Of a stretch of DNA of 64,000 nt, positions 1 to 7,441 are shown in pieces. Below the pieces are notes generated by a model that saw only the letters and a list, made by a program, of their open reading frames with translations, made no database searches and was not told the DNA's origin. This DNA is from Hyphomicrobiales bacterium (GTDB taxonomy: Bacteria > Pseudomonadota > Alphaproteobacteria > Rhizobiales > Kaistiaceae): NCBI GenBank assembly GCA_017305635.1, contig JAFKKF010000006.1, positions 310,001 through 374,000 of the forward strand, written 5' to 3'. A program made the position numbers and the translations under genes. How positions within the stretch are numbered: position 1 is the stretch's first letter; the number at the start of each line of letters is the position of its first letter.

Positions 1-338
1 CCGCTCTTCAGGTTGACGCCGAGGAGGAGGTCGAAATTCTCGGGCTTCAGGTCGAGCGGATCGCCGCGCACCACGGCGCCGCGTCCGGCATTGGAGACGA
101 GACAGTCGATGCGGCCGAAGTCGCCGGCAATGCGCTCGGTCAGCACGGCGTGGTCCTCCACCTTCGCCATGTCGGCCGCATAGAAGCGGGCGATGCCGCC
201 GGCCGGCATGGGAAGCGGCTTCTCCTCCGACAGGTCGGCGACGGCGATGTCGAAGCCGGCGGCGGCGAGCGCCTCGGCGCAGCCGCGGCCGATGCCGCGC
301 GCGCCTCCCGTGACGATGGCGACGGGACGTTGGGTCAT
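1..338 (-). CDS. SDR-family oxidoreductase (partial, 3' end outside window)
   Basis: This is the N-terminal part of a classical short-chain dehydrogenase/reductase; the window edge cuts off the catalytic YxxxK half. The start reads MTQRPVAIVTGGARGIGRG, with the TGGARGIG dinucleotide-binding loop, and further on FGRIDCLVSNAGRG gives the NAG motif. A cytosolic NAD(P)-dependent oxidation of an alcohol or keto group is expected, but the substrate cannot be read. Its ATG overlaps the stop of the upstream GMC oxidoreductase as ATGA, so it is translationally coupled and is the third gene of a CoA-transferase/GMC/SDR operon. Confidence 0.85.
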   Translation of the reverse strand, partial: MTQRPVAIVTGGARGIGRGCAEALAAAGFDIAVADLSEEKPLPMPAGGIARFYAADMAKVEDHAVLTERIAGDFGRIDCLVSNAGRGAVVRGDPLDLKPENFDLLLGVNLKS

Positions 339-1843
339 GCGTGGAACTCCGTGCGGATCATGTGGTCGGCGACGCGGAGCGCCTGGGCCGCGATGGTGAG
401 CGCCGGATTGACCGCCGCCGAGGTCGGCAGGAACGAGGCGTCGACGACGAAGAGGTTTTCATGATCATGCGCCCGGCACCAGATGTCGAGCGGCGCATTG
501 GCGGCGTCCGCTCCCATGCGCACGGTGCCGCACTGGTGCGAGGGCGTGCGCTGGTCCCAGGCGCGCGACAGGACGAGCGGGAAGCCGGCGGCGCGGAAGC
601 GCTCCTTCATCTTCGCGATGAGGCGCTGGTGGGCGGCGAGGTTGGTCTTCCGCCAGTCCGAGATGATGGTGCGGCCGTTGACGCGGACGCGGCTCTCGGG
701 ATCGGGCAGGTCCTCGCTGAAGGCGCCCCAGGTCACGCTGTGGCTCGCCAGCCAGTCGAGGGCGAAGCCCGGGACGTAGGGAAGGGCGGCCTTGAAGACC
801 GGGCCGCTGACCTTGCCGACGAGCTGGACGTTGCCGAGCGGCGGCCCGCCCTCGCCGTCGTCGAAATAATAGTCGTGGAGGGCGAGGGTCTTCTGGTAGA
901 CGGAATCGTTCCGCCAGCGCGGGTCGATGGCGACGAGGGCGGTCGAATTGTGCTGCATGAAATAGCGGCCGACCGCGTCGGAGCGATTGGCGATGCCGTT
1001 CGGGCAGGGGCCGCCGGCGGAGCGGAGCAGGATCGCGGCGGAGTTGACCGCGCCGGCGGCAAGCACCACGATCGCTGGCGTGACGCGGCGAAGCTCGCCG
1101 CCCTTCACGTATTCGATCGCGGCGATGCGCCGGCCGTCGGGCGCCGGGATGAGCCGCTCGACCATGGCATTGGTGACGAGGCTGACATTCTCGAATTTCA
1201 GCGCGACGGCGAGCGCGGCGCTCTCGGCGTCGAGCTTGCCGCGGCCGGTATTCGGATAGGCGTCCCAGGGCGTCGCGCCACCCTCCAGCCAGCGGTCGAG
1301 ATCGACGGCGAGCGGCAGCGAGAAGGGCTTCAGCCCGATGCCGCGCAGGCGCTCGCGTAGCGCCGCGATGGCCGGCTCGTCGGGGACCGGCGGATGGGGA
1401 TAGGGCGTCGAGCGCGGCGGCTCGAGCGGGTCCTCGCCGGCCTCGCCGCGGACGCGGAAGAGCTCCTCGGCGCGGGCATACCAGGGCTCGAGTTCGCCAT
1501 AGCGGAAGGGCCAGGCGGGGGCCTGCCCGCCGGCATGCTCGATACCGTCGAAGTCGCGCTCGCGGTAGCGGATGAGGACGGCGCCGTAGAATTTCGAGTT
1601 GCCGCCGACATAGTAGTAGTTGCCGGGATTGAAGGGCTTGCCCTGGCGGTCGAGCCACATTTCCTTCGGGCGGAAATAGCCGTCGACGAAGATGGCGCGA
1701 GCGTCGCGCGTCTCCGGCACGTCGGGCAGGCGGTCGCCGCGCTCGAGGATGGCGATGCGGGCGCCGCTCCGGGCAAGGCCGGCGGCGAGCGTCGCGCCGC
1801 CCATGCCGGAGCCGATGATGACGATGTCGGGTGTGGCGCTCAT
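335..1843 (-). CDS. GMC family FAD-dependent oxidoreductase
   Basis: A 502-residue glucose-methanol-choline oxidoreductase. The N-terminus IVIIGSGMGGATLAAGLARSG is the FAD-binding beta-alpha-beta fold, with ILERGDR as the acidic end of strand 2. The C-terminus carries HQCGTVRMG (active-site His region) and VVDASFLPTSAAVNPALT (the second conserved polar residue and FAD contact). There is no signal peptide, so a cytoplasmic enzyme oxidising an alcohol or sugar hydroxyl is likely. It lies between a CoA-transferase (ATGA overlap at 1840-1843) and an SDR (ATGA overlap at 335-338), suggesting successive oxidation steps of one catabolic route. The substrate is unknown. Confidence 0.85.
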   Translation of the reverse strand: MSATPDIVIIGSGMGGATLAAGLARSGARIAILERGDRLPDVPETRDARAIFVDGYFRPKEMWLDRQGKPFNPGNYYYVGGNSKFYGAVLIRYRERDFDGIEHAGGQAPAWPFRYGELEPWYARAEELFRVRGEAGEDPLEPPRSTPYPHPPVPDEPAIAALRERLRGIGLKPFSLPLAVDLDRWLEGGATPWDAYPNTGRGKLDAESAALAVALKFENVSLVTNAMVERLIPAPDGRRIAAIEYVKGGELRRVTPAIVVLAAGAVNSAAILLRSAGGPCPNGIANRSDAVGRYFMQHNSTALVAIDPRWRNDSVYQKTLALHDYYFDDGEGGPPLGNVQLVGKVSGPVFKAALPYVPGFALDWLASHSVTWGAFSEDLPDPESRVRVNGRTIISDWRKTNLAAHQRLIAKMKERFRAAGFPLVLSRAWDQRTPSHQCGTVRMGADAANAPLDIWCRAHDHENLFVVDASFLPTSAAVNPALTIAAQALRVADHMIRTEFHA

Positions 1844-3429
1844 GCGCGCCCCTTCAGGGCGAGGCCGATGGGTTCGGGCCGGAAGAGGCGCGCCTCCATG
1901 ACGCGAACGTCATCCGCGACGCGGAGCGGGAAGCCGGCGGCGGCGAGCACGTCGCGCTGAAGGTCGATGCCCGGTGCGATCTCGGTGACGGTCACGCCGT
2001 TCGGCGTCAGCCGCATGACGCAGCGCTCGGTGACATAGGTTATGTCCTGCCCCTGCATCATGGCGCGCGGGCCGGAGAAGGTGACGTGCTCGACCTCGGG
2101 CACCAGCTTCCTCGCCTTGCCCTCGCGGCGGATCCTCAGCCGTCCGCCCTCGACGGCGAGCTCGGCACCGGCGGAGAAGAAGCCGGAGAAGACGATACGC
2201 TTCGCCCGCGCGGTGATGTCGACGAAGCCGCCGGCGCCGGCGGTGACGTGGGGGCGTAGGCCGAGCCGCGAGACGTTGACCGAACCGTCGGCGCCGATCT
2301 GCAGAAAGGAGAGGAGCGAGGCGTCGAAGCCGCCGCCCTGGAAATAGGTGAACTGGTAGGGCGAGGGGACGATGGCCTCGGCATTGGCCGAACAGCCGAA
2401 CTGGAAATCGAGGAGCGGCACGCCGCCGACGGCGCCCTGCTCGATGACCCAGGTGACCTCGCCATGGCGGCCTTCCTCGAGGAGGATGCGCGGTACGTTC
2501 GCCGATATGCCGAAGCCGAGGTTCACCGCGTCGCCGCCACGAAGCTCCTGCGCCACCCGGCGCGCGATGACCTTGCCGATGCCCCATTCGGCGAAGGAGA
2601 AGCTGTCGATCGGGCGCGCGATCTCGCCGGATATTGCGGGGTCATAGGCGGTCTGCGTCGTCTGCATCTGGTCGGGCGCGACGACGATGGCGTCGACGAG
2701 GATGCCGGGGACGAGGACGGCCTGCGGCTTCAGCGAGCCGGCCTTTGCCAGCCGCTTCACCTGCGCGATGACGATGCCGCCATTGTTGCGGGCGGCGAGC
2801 GCCTGGTCGAGCGGGCCGAGATAGGCGCCCTCATGCTCGTAGGAGAGATTGCCGCGCTCGTCGGCGGTAGTGGCGCGGATGATCGCGACCTGCGGGATGA
2901 TCGCCGGGAAGAAGAGCCAGCGGTCGCCGGCGAAGTCGATCTTCTTCACGACCGGCTCGGACGCGGCGAGCGCGTTCATGGCGCAGCCCTCACGATCGGG
3001 ATCGACGAAGGTGTCCATGCCGACCTTGGTGATCACCCCCGGGCGCTTCGCGGCCGCCTCGCGCAGCATGTCGAAGAGGATGCCGGAGGGAATGTTGTAG
3101 GCCGGGATGCGGTCGCCGGTCACCATCTGCCAGATCAGCGGCGGCTCCGACGATGAGGGTCCCGACGGGTACGAGCCGGCGAGCACGCGGGCGAGCAGCC
3201 CGTCCCTCGCGATATGGTCGATCCCCTTGATGCCGTACATGTCGCCGGCGGCGATCGGGTGGATGGTGGTGATGCCGCGCGGATGGCCTTCCGTCTCGAA
3301 GCGCCGGCCGATGGCGGCGAGCACCGCATCCGGGCAGCCGAGGCCGGAGGAGGACGAGATGGTGACCGTCGCTCCATCGGGAACGAGCTCAGCCGCCTCG
3401 TCCGCCGTCATGACGCGCGGAAACGCCAT
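1840..3429 (-). CDS. Acyl-CoA:carboxylate CoA-transferase (propionate CoA-transferase-like)
   Basis: A 529-residue family I CoA-transferase in which the alpha and beta halves are fused, as in propionate/acetoacetate CoA-transferases. The N-terminal half begins MAFPRVMTADEAAELVPDG and has the glycine-rich SSSSGLGCPDAVL stretch. The C-terminal half has VTWVIEQGAVGGVPLLDFQFG, which fits the active-site glutamate segment that forms the glutamyl-CoA intermediate. I chose the ATG at 3429 because GGGAGGAATGGGGAGCC precedes it; a longer upstream reading frame has no such site. First gene of the CoA-transferase/GMC/SDR operon, divergent from glycerate kinase. It probably activates a carboxylate made by the two oxidoreductases, which is an inference from context. 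Confidence 0.82.
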   Translation of the reverse strand: MAFPRVMTADEAAELVPDGATVTISSSSGLGCPDAVLAAIGRRFETEGHPRGITTIHPIAAGDMYGIKGIDHIARDGLLARVLAGSYPSGPSSSEPPLIWQMVTGDRIPAYNIPSGILFDMLREAAAKRPGVITKVGMDTFVDPDREGCAMNALAASEPVVKKIDFAGDRWLFFPAIIPQVAIIRATTADERGNLSYEHEGAYLGPLDQALAARNNGGIVIAQVKRLAKAGSLKPQAVLVPGILVDAIVVAPDQMQTTQTAYDPAISGEIARPIDSFSFAEWGIGKVIARRVAQELRGGDAVNLGFGISANVPRILLEEGRHGEVTWVIEQGAVGGVPLLDFQFGCSANAEAIVPSPYQFTYFQGGGFDASLLSFLQIGADGSVNVSRLGLRPHVTAGAGGFVDITARAKRIVFSGFFSAGAELAVEGGRLRIRREGKARKLVPEVEHVTFSGPRAMMQGQDITYVTERCVMRLTPNGVTVTEIAPGIDLQRDVLAAAGFPLRVADDVRVMEARLFRPEPIGLALKGRA

Positions 3430-3601
3430 GGCTCCCCATTCCTCCCGTGACGCGCGCCCCGCGCACATCCGTCGCCTGGCCGCGACCTGTGACGGAGGAG
3501 AGCATGCCTTCGCGTCCTGCCGCAAGCCGGCACGGTTGCGCGCGGGCGACGGGTCACTATGGTGGCCACGTCCCGCCCGTCAGGCCTCCGAGTCCGCCGT
3601 C

Positions 3602-4870
3602 TTGCTCCAGCCAGCCGATCCGCGCTCCTTCCTCCGCGCCCTCTTCGATGCCGCCATCGGCGCGGCCGACCCGGCCCGGATCGTGCCGGTGCATCTGCCG
3701 GCGGCGCCCAAGGGGCGGACCATCGTGCTCGGTGCCGGCAAGGCCTCCGCCGCCATGGCGAAGGCGACGGAGGATCACTGGCGGGGGCCGCTGGAAGGGC
3801 TGGTCGTCACCCGCTACGGCCATGGCGTGCCGTGCCGGCACATCGAGATCGTGGAAGCATCCCATCCGGTGCCGGACGAGCGCGGCTTCGATGCGGCGCG
3901 GCGCATCCTCGAGCTCGCGAAGAGCGCCGGGCCAGACGATCTCGTGCTCTGCCTGATCTCGGGCGGCGGCTCGGCGCTGCTGACGCTGCCCGCCGAGGAT
4001 ATTTCGCTCGCCGACAAGCAGGCGGTGAACCGCGCACTCCTCGCCTCCGGCGCCGATATCGGCGAGATGAACACGGTGCGGAAGCACCTCTCCGCGATCA
4101 AGGGCGGCCGGCTCGCTGCGGCGGCCCATCCGGCGCGAGTGGTCAGCCTCATCATCTCCGATGTCGCCGGCGACGACCTTTCGACCATCGGCTCGGGACC
4201 GACGGTCGCCGACCCGACCACCTTCGCCGATGCGGCGGCGGTGCTCGCCCGCCGGGGCATCGAGCCACCCGCTTCGATCGCCGCGCATCTTGCCGCCGCC
4301 GTCGAGGAGACGCCGAAGCCCGGCGACGCGCGCCTCGCCAATGTCACGAATATCCTGATCGCCTCCGCCGCCGGCAGCCTCGACGCCGCCGCGACCATCG
4401 CCCGCGATGCGGGCGTCACGCCGCTCGTCCTCGGCGACGCCATCGAGGGCGAGGCACGCGAGGTCGGCAAGGTCATGGCCGGCATCGCCCATTCGGTGCG
4501 GTCGCACGGCCAGCCGCTCGCCGCGCCGGCGGTCATCATCTCCGGCGGCGAGACGACGGTCACCGTGCGCGGCAAGGGGCGTGGCGGGCGCAATACCGAA
4601 TTCCTCGCCGGGCTCGCCATCGCCCTCGGTGGCGCACCGGGCATATGGGCGATCGCAGGCGACACCGACGGCATCGACGGGAGCGAACCGAATGCCGGCG
4701 CCATCGTCACGCCCGACACCCTTGCTCGCGCCCGCGCGGGCGGGGTCGACCCGCATCGGGCCCTCGCCGGCAACGACGCCTGGTCCATCTTCTCGGCGGC
4801 CGGCGACTTGGTCATCACCGGCCCGACGCTCACCAACGTCAACGATTTCCGCGCGATCCTGGTGCTCTAG
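3602..4870 (+). CDS. Glycerate 2-kinase (MOFRL family, TtuD/GckA type)
   Basis: A 422-residue glycerate kinase that phosphorylates glycerate with ATP, feeding it to lower glycolysis. Diagnostic segments are GAGKASAAMA near the N-terminus, SGGGSALL in the middle and the C-terminal MOFRL domain with GRGGRNTEFLAGLA and AGDTDGIDGSEPNAGA. The length matches the family. The start is uncertain: the frame is open well upstream, but homology begins at LLQPADPRSFLRALFDAA, so I place it at the TTG at 3602, which has only a weak ribosome-binding site. The stop overlaps the convergent GntR gene by 4 bp (CTAG). A glycerate- or tartronate-linked sugar acid route would fit, but neighbours do not prove it. 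Confidence 0.85.
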   Translation: MLQPADPRSFLRALFDAAIGAADPARIVPVHLPAAPKGRTIVLGAGKASAAMAKATEDHWRGPLEGLVVTRYGHGVPCRHIEIVEASHPVPDERGFDAARRILELAKSAGPDDLVLCLISGGGSALLTLPAEDISLADKQAVNRALLASGADIGEMNTVRKHLSAIKGGRLAAAAHPARVVSLIISDVAGDDLSTIGSGPTVADPTTFADAAAVLARRGIEPPASIAAHLAAAVEETPKPGDARLANVTNILIASAAGSLDAAATIARDAGVTPLVLGDAIEGEAREVGKVMAGIAHSVRSHGQPLAAPAVIISGGETTVTVRGKGRGGRNTEFLAGLAIALGGAPGIWAIAGDTDGIDGSEPNAGAIVTPDTLARARAGGVDPHRALAGNDAWSIFSAAGDLVITGPTLTNVNDFRAILVL

Positions 4871-5583
4871 CCGCCAGCGGGCGCCTCAAGCAGGATGTCC
4901 TTCGCGACGCCGCTCGCGAGGAAGTTCTGGATCTGGCGGACGACGCCCATGGCATGGTCGCCGGCGAGACGGTCGGCCTCGCCCTCGTCGCGGCGCGCGA
5001 TCGCCTCGATGATCGCCTCGTGCTCGTCGACGAACTGCCGGGGAAGGTGATCGTCGAAGGTCGAATAATAGAGACGGAGGAGCCGCTGGCCCTCGTCGAG
5101 GAGTCGGGCGAAGAAGTCGGCGTAGTAGCGGTTCCGGCCGGCGAGCGCGATGGCGAGGTGGAAGTCGCGGTTGACGGTGACCATGGCGAGCGCATCGGCG
5201 CCGGCGACCGCCTCGGCGAAGCGCCGCTGCACCGCGCGGATGGCGTCGAGGTCGGCGTCGCTGCGGCGGAACGCAGCAAGCCGGGTGGTGACGCGGTACA
5301 TGAGCACCAGCGCGTCGAAATAGGTCGGCACGGTGGCGAAATCGATCGGCGCGACGATGGTGTTGCGGTTGGGCAGCGTGGTGACGAGGCCCTCGGCCGC
5401 GAGCCGCACCAGCGCCTCGCGCACCGGCGTGCGCGACATGGCGAAGCGGTGCGACAGGCGCGTCTCGTCGAGCGGCTCGCCGGGGGCGAGCGTCATCATC
5501 AGGATGTCGTGCTTCAGCGCGTCATAGACGGTCTGCACGCCCTGTCCGCGCGCCTTGCGCCCCGCTCCGTCCCGTTCCGCCAT
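4867..5583 (-). CDS. GntR-family transcriptional regulator (FCD domain)
   Basis: A 238-residue FadR-subfamily GntR regulator. Residues 15-80 form the winged helix-turn-helix (TVYDALKHDILMMTLAPGEPLDETRLSHRF, then SRTPVREALVRLAAEGLV). The rest is an all-helical FCD ligand domain (RDFHLAIA, HEAIIEAIARRDEGEADRLAGDH) with histidines that usually bind a metal and a small carboxylate. The ATG at 5583 is preferred because GAAGGACGGGCG precedes it. It is convergent with the glycerate kinase gene and could control the operons to its left, but no operator was identified. Confidence 0.85.
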   Translation of the reverse strand: MAERDGAGRKARGQGVQTVYDALKHDILMMTLAPGEPLDETRLSHRFAMSRTPVREALVRLAAEGLVTTLPNRNTIVAPIDFATVPTYFDALVLMYRVTTRLAAFRRSDADLDAIRAVQRRFAEAVAGADALAMVTVNRDFHLAIALAGRNRYYADFFARLLDEGQRLLRLYYSTFDDHLPRQFVDEHEAIIEAIARRDEGEADRLAGDHAMGVVRQIQNFLASGVAKDILLEAPAGG

Positions 5584-5643
5584 CGCCCGTCCTTCACGTT
5601 GCGGAAGAAGTGATGGCACCCTTCCGGGGCGGCCGGCAAGCGC

Positions 5644-6282
5644 CTACCAGCGGAGCATCAGGCGGCCGAGCAGGGCGCCCGCCATGGTCGCGCCGGCAAT
5701 GCCGAGCGAGTACCAGATGGCGACGAAGGGCATGGCGCTCTCGATGCAGTGGAAGGAATAGACGAAGGCGCCGAGGCCGCCGGCGGCGAGGCCGGCCACG
5801 GCGCCGGCGAGCGTCAGCCGCGTCGGCGCGAGCCCTCGCATCGCCCAGAGGGCGCCGACGAGCAGCGGCAGGGAAAGCGCCATGATGTACCAGGGGCAGA
5901 CCAAAGCCGAGATGCCGAGGAGGAGGGCCGGATGTTCCGGCGCCGGTGCCATCATGAACTGCACCAGCGCGAGAACCGCGATGACCGCGAGCACGATGGC
6001 GGTCATCGCGAGCGGTGCGCCGGCGCGGCCGGTGGGCCGGGCGAGGCGCGACGCGGCGGCGATGCCGGCGAGCCCGAGGAGGAGGGTGAAGGCGAACTTC
6101 GCCCAGAAGGCCATGGTCGCCATGGCCGGCATCATGTCGGGGCGCGGTCCGAGCCAGAGGAGCATGAGGATCGCCGAGACGACGAGGCCGGCGCCGATGC
6201 CGATGGCGAGCCGGCGCACCGCGGCATGGCGCGGGGTCGGCGCGAGGTCCGCGACCAAGCGGTCGATGAGGTCGGCGCTCAC
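5644..6282 (-). CDS. nrsF: NrsF-family (DUF1109) membrane anti-sigma factor
   Basis: A 212-residue membrane protein with about six hydrophobic spans after a short cytoplasmic head (SADLIDRLVADLAPTPRH). This is the layout of NrsF/DUF1109 proteins, which hold an ECF sigma factor at the inner membrane. Late in the protein come FVYSFHCIESAMPF and VCPWYIMALSLP, Cys-containing motifs typical of the family and thought to take part in metal or redox sensing. The start is GTG, overlapping the sigma-factor stop as GTGA, so the two are translationally coupled in the usual sigma/anti-sigma order. The function is assigned by family and partner. Confidence 0.85.
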   Translation of the reverse strand: MSADLIDRLVADLAPTPRHAAVRRLAIGIGAGLVVSAILMLLWLGPRPDMMPAMATMAFWAKFAFTLLLGLAGIAAASRLARPTGRAGAPLAMTAIVLAVIAVLALVQFMMAPAPEHPALLLGISALVCPWYIMALSLPLLVGALWAMRGLAPTRLTLAGAVAGLAAGGLGAFVYSFHCIESAMPFVAIWYSLGIAGATMAGALLGRLMLRW

Positions 6283-6833
6283 GATCCGCCCTCCCCGCCG
6301 CGCAGCCGGGCGGTGATCCGGCGCAGGCCCCGGTGGATGCCGACCTTCACCGCGGTCGGCGTCCTGCCGGTCTCGGCGGCGACGTCGGCGATCGCCTGGC
6401 CCTCGATCTTGACCTGGCGGATCATCTTCCGCGTCTCGGGGGGCACGGTGGCGAGCAGCCGGTCGAGATCGAGATTGGTCGCCGCGGATTCGTCCGAGTC
6501 GCTGGCGAAGGCCGCTTCGTCGACGTCGTCGATGGGCACGGTCGGACGGCGGCCGCTGCGGCGGAAATGGTCGATGAGGCGATAGCGCGCGATGGCATGC
6601 AGCCATACGGTGAAGGGCCGGTCCGGCTCGTAGGTCGCGCGGCGCGAATGGATGGCAAGGAGCGTCTCCTGCACGAGGTCGTCGGCATCGGCGGCGCGGG
6701 CCGGCCCGAGCCGCTTCAGGAAGTAGCGGCGGAGCAGCCGCGTCGAAGCCTCGAGCAGCCGGCGATAGGCCGCCGCGTCGCCGGCGAGCGCGGCCACCAT
6801 CCATCCGTGCAGCTCGGCCTCGCCCGGAACCAC
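6279..6833 (-). CDS. sigF: ECF-type RNA polymerase sigma factor (SigF/NrsF-partnered group)
   Basis: A 184-residue sigma-70 family ECF factor. Region 2 reads YRRLLEASTRLLRRYFLKRL, then DADDLVQETLLAIHSRRATY and FTVWLHAIARYRLIDHFRR. Region 4 is LLATVPPETRKMIRQVKIEGQAIADVAAETGRTPTAVKVGIHRGLRRI. The start is a GTG with GGGAGAGATA upstream. It is coupled to a downstream NrsF anti-sigma factor and is divergent from a small exported repeat protein. Sigma factors of this group in Caulobacter respond to metal or oxidative stress, so a similar role is likely. A promoter-like element resembling this sigma class lies just upstream, suggesting autoregulation. The gene symbol follows the family name. Confidence 0.88.
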   Translation of the reverse strand: MVPGEAELHGWMVAALAGDAAAYRRLLEASTRLLRRYFLKRLGPARAADADDLVQETLLAIHSRRATYEPDRPFTVWLHAIARYRLIDHFRRSGRRPTVPIDDVDEAAFASDSDESAATNLDLDRLLATVPPETRKMIRQVKIEGQAIADVAAETGRTPTAVKVGIHRGLRRITARLRGGEGGS

Positions 6834-6852
6834 TATCTCTCCCGATGGCTAG

Positions 6853-6877
6853 TTCGTTCGCGCGGCCGGAAGGTTAC
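6853..6877 (-). promoter_or_regulatory. Candidate ECF (SigF-type) promoter of the sigma/anti-sigma operon
   Basis: On the minus strand the sequence has GTAACC (6877-6872), a 15-base spacer and CGAA (6856-6853), about 20 bases before the GTG of the sigma gene. An AAC-containing -35 and CGA-type -10 are characteristic of ECF sigma promoters. The same pair with a 16-base spacer occurs in front of the divergent gene. This is inferred from motif likeness only. Confidence 0.5.
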
Positions 6878-6913
6878 TCCGCCCGCGCGCCGCGATCACG
6901 TTGCGGTGAGATC

Positions 6914-6939
6914 GTAACGCGGAACGCTCGGCATGCGAA
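6914..6939 (+). promoter_or_regulatory. Candidate ECF (SigF-type) promoter of the MXSDX repeat gene
   Basis: GTAACG at 6914-6919 and CGAA at 6936-6939 are separated by exactly 16 bases, 65 bases before the start codon at 7005. This mirrors the element on the other strand in front of the sigma gene and suggests the small exported protein is part of the sigma factor's regulon. Confidence 0.5.
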
Positions 6940-7004
6940 CTCCCCCGTTGGAGCGCGTGCGCCTCTGTCGGCGGCGGCTCCGGCATGCACCCAGGAGGAG
7001 ATTC

Positions 7005-7298
7005 ATGACCATGCTCAAGCTCTTTGCCGTCCCGCTCTTCGCCGTGATGCTCGCCGGCGCGGGCGGCGGTATCGCTGAGGCCGCCGACGCCATGTCGAGC
7101 GACGGCGGCGCCATGGCGACCGACGCCAAGGCCGACTGCATGAAGAAGGCGGCGATGGAAACCGACCAGATGAAGATGAAGCAGATGCAGGACGAATGCG
7201 CCAAGATGGACACGGGCGCGATGTCGGGCGGCGGCATGTCCAGCGACGCCATGTCCAGCGGCGGCATGTCGAGCGACGCGATGAAGCCGAAGAAATAG
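7005..7298 (+). CDS. Small exported pentapeptide MXKDX-type repeat protein
   Basis: A 97-residue protein starting at the ATG at 7005 with a strong CAGGAGGAGATTC ribosome-binding site. Residues 1-27 are a Sec signal peptide ending AGGGIAEAADA. The mature part is very rich in Met, Asp and Lys: a Cys-containing block (DCMKKAAMETDQMKMKQMQDEC) followed by repeats of the MSSDAMSSGG type. It fits the pentapeptide MXKDX family, whose biochemical role is unknown. The Met/Asp-rich sequence and two cysteines would suit periplasmic metal binding or oxidant scavenging. Adjacency to the ECF sigma/anti-sigma pair and a matching promoter support a stress role. Confidence 0.75.
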   Translation: MTMLKLFAVPLFAVMLAGAGGGIAEAADAMSSDGGAMATDAKADCMKKAAMETDQMKMKQMQDECAKMDTGAMSGGGMSSDAMSSGGMSSDAMKPKK

Positions 7299-7313
7299 GG
7301 CCTTCGCCCCTAT

Positions 7314-7354
7314 GACGGGCGGGTTCGTCGGAGAGTTCCGCCCGTCGTACTTTT
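7314..7354 (+). terminator. Rho-independent terminator after the repeat-protein gene
   Basis: GACGGGCGG at 7314-7322 pairs perfectly with CCGCCCGTC at 7338-7346, and is followed by GTACTTTT. It separates the small repeat gene from the dehydrogenase operon. Its tail runs into the palindrome that starts at 7349. Confidence 0.65.
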
Positions 7355-7376
7355 GTCTGTCACATACGACAAAAGT
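7349..7376. promoter_or_regulatory. Perfect inverted repeat, probable operator of the SorC regulator
   Basis: ACTTTTGTC (7349-7357) and GACAAAAGT (7368-7376) form a perfect 9+9 inverted repeat with a 10-base centre, ending 65 bases before the first gene of the dehydrogenase operon. The only transcription factor in that operon is a SorC-family protein. SorC/DeoR-type proteins bind such spaced palindromes, so autoregulation of the operon is the simplest reading. Binding is inferred. Confidence 0.6.
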
Positions 7377-7441
7377 CCTGTCCGCGGTGAGCGGCCTGTG
7401 CTAGAGACGGGCACAGGATACGCACTTCCCGCGAGGACAGG

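Noticed and set aside
3107-3601. A 5' extension of the glycerate kinase frame
   Set aside because: It is antisense to the CoA-transferase gene, and family homology begins only around 3602.
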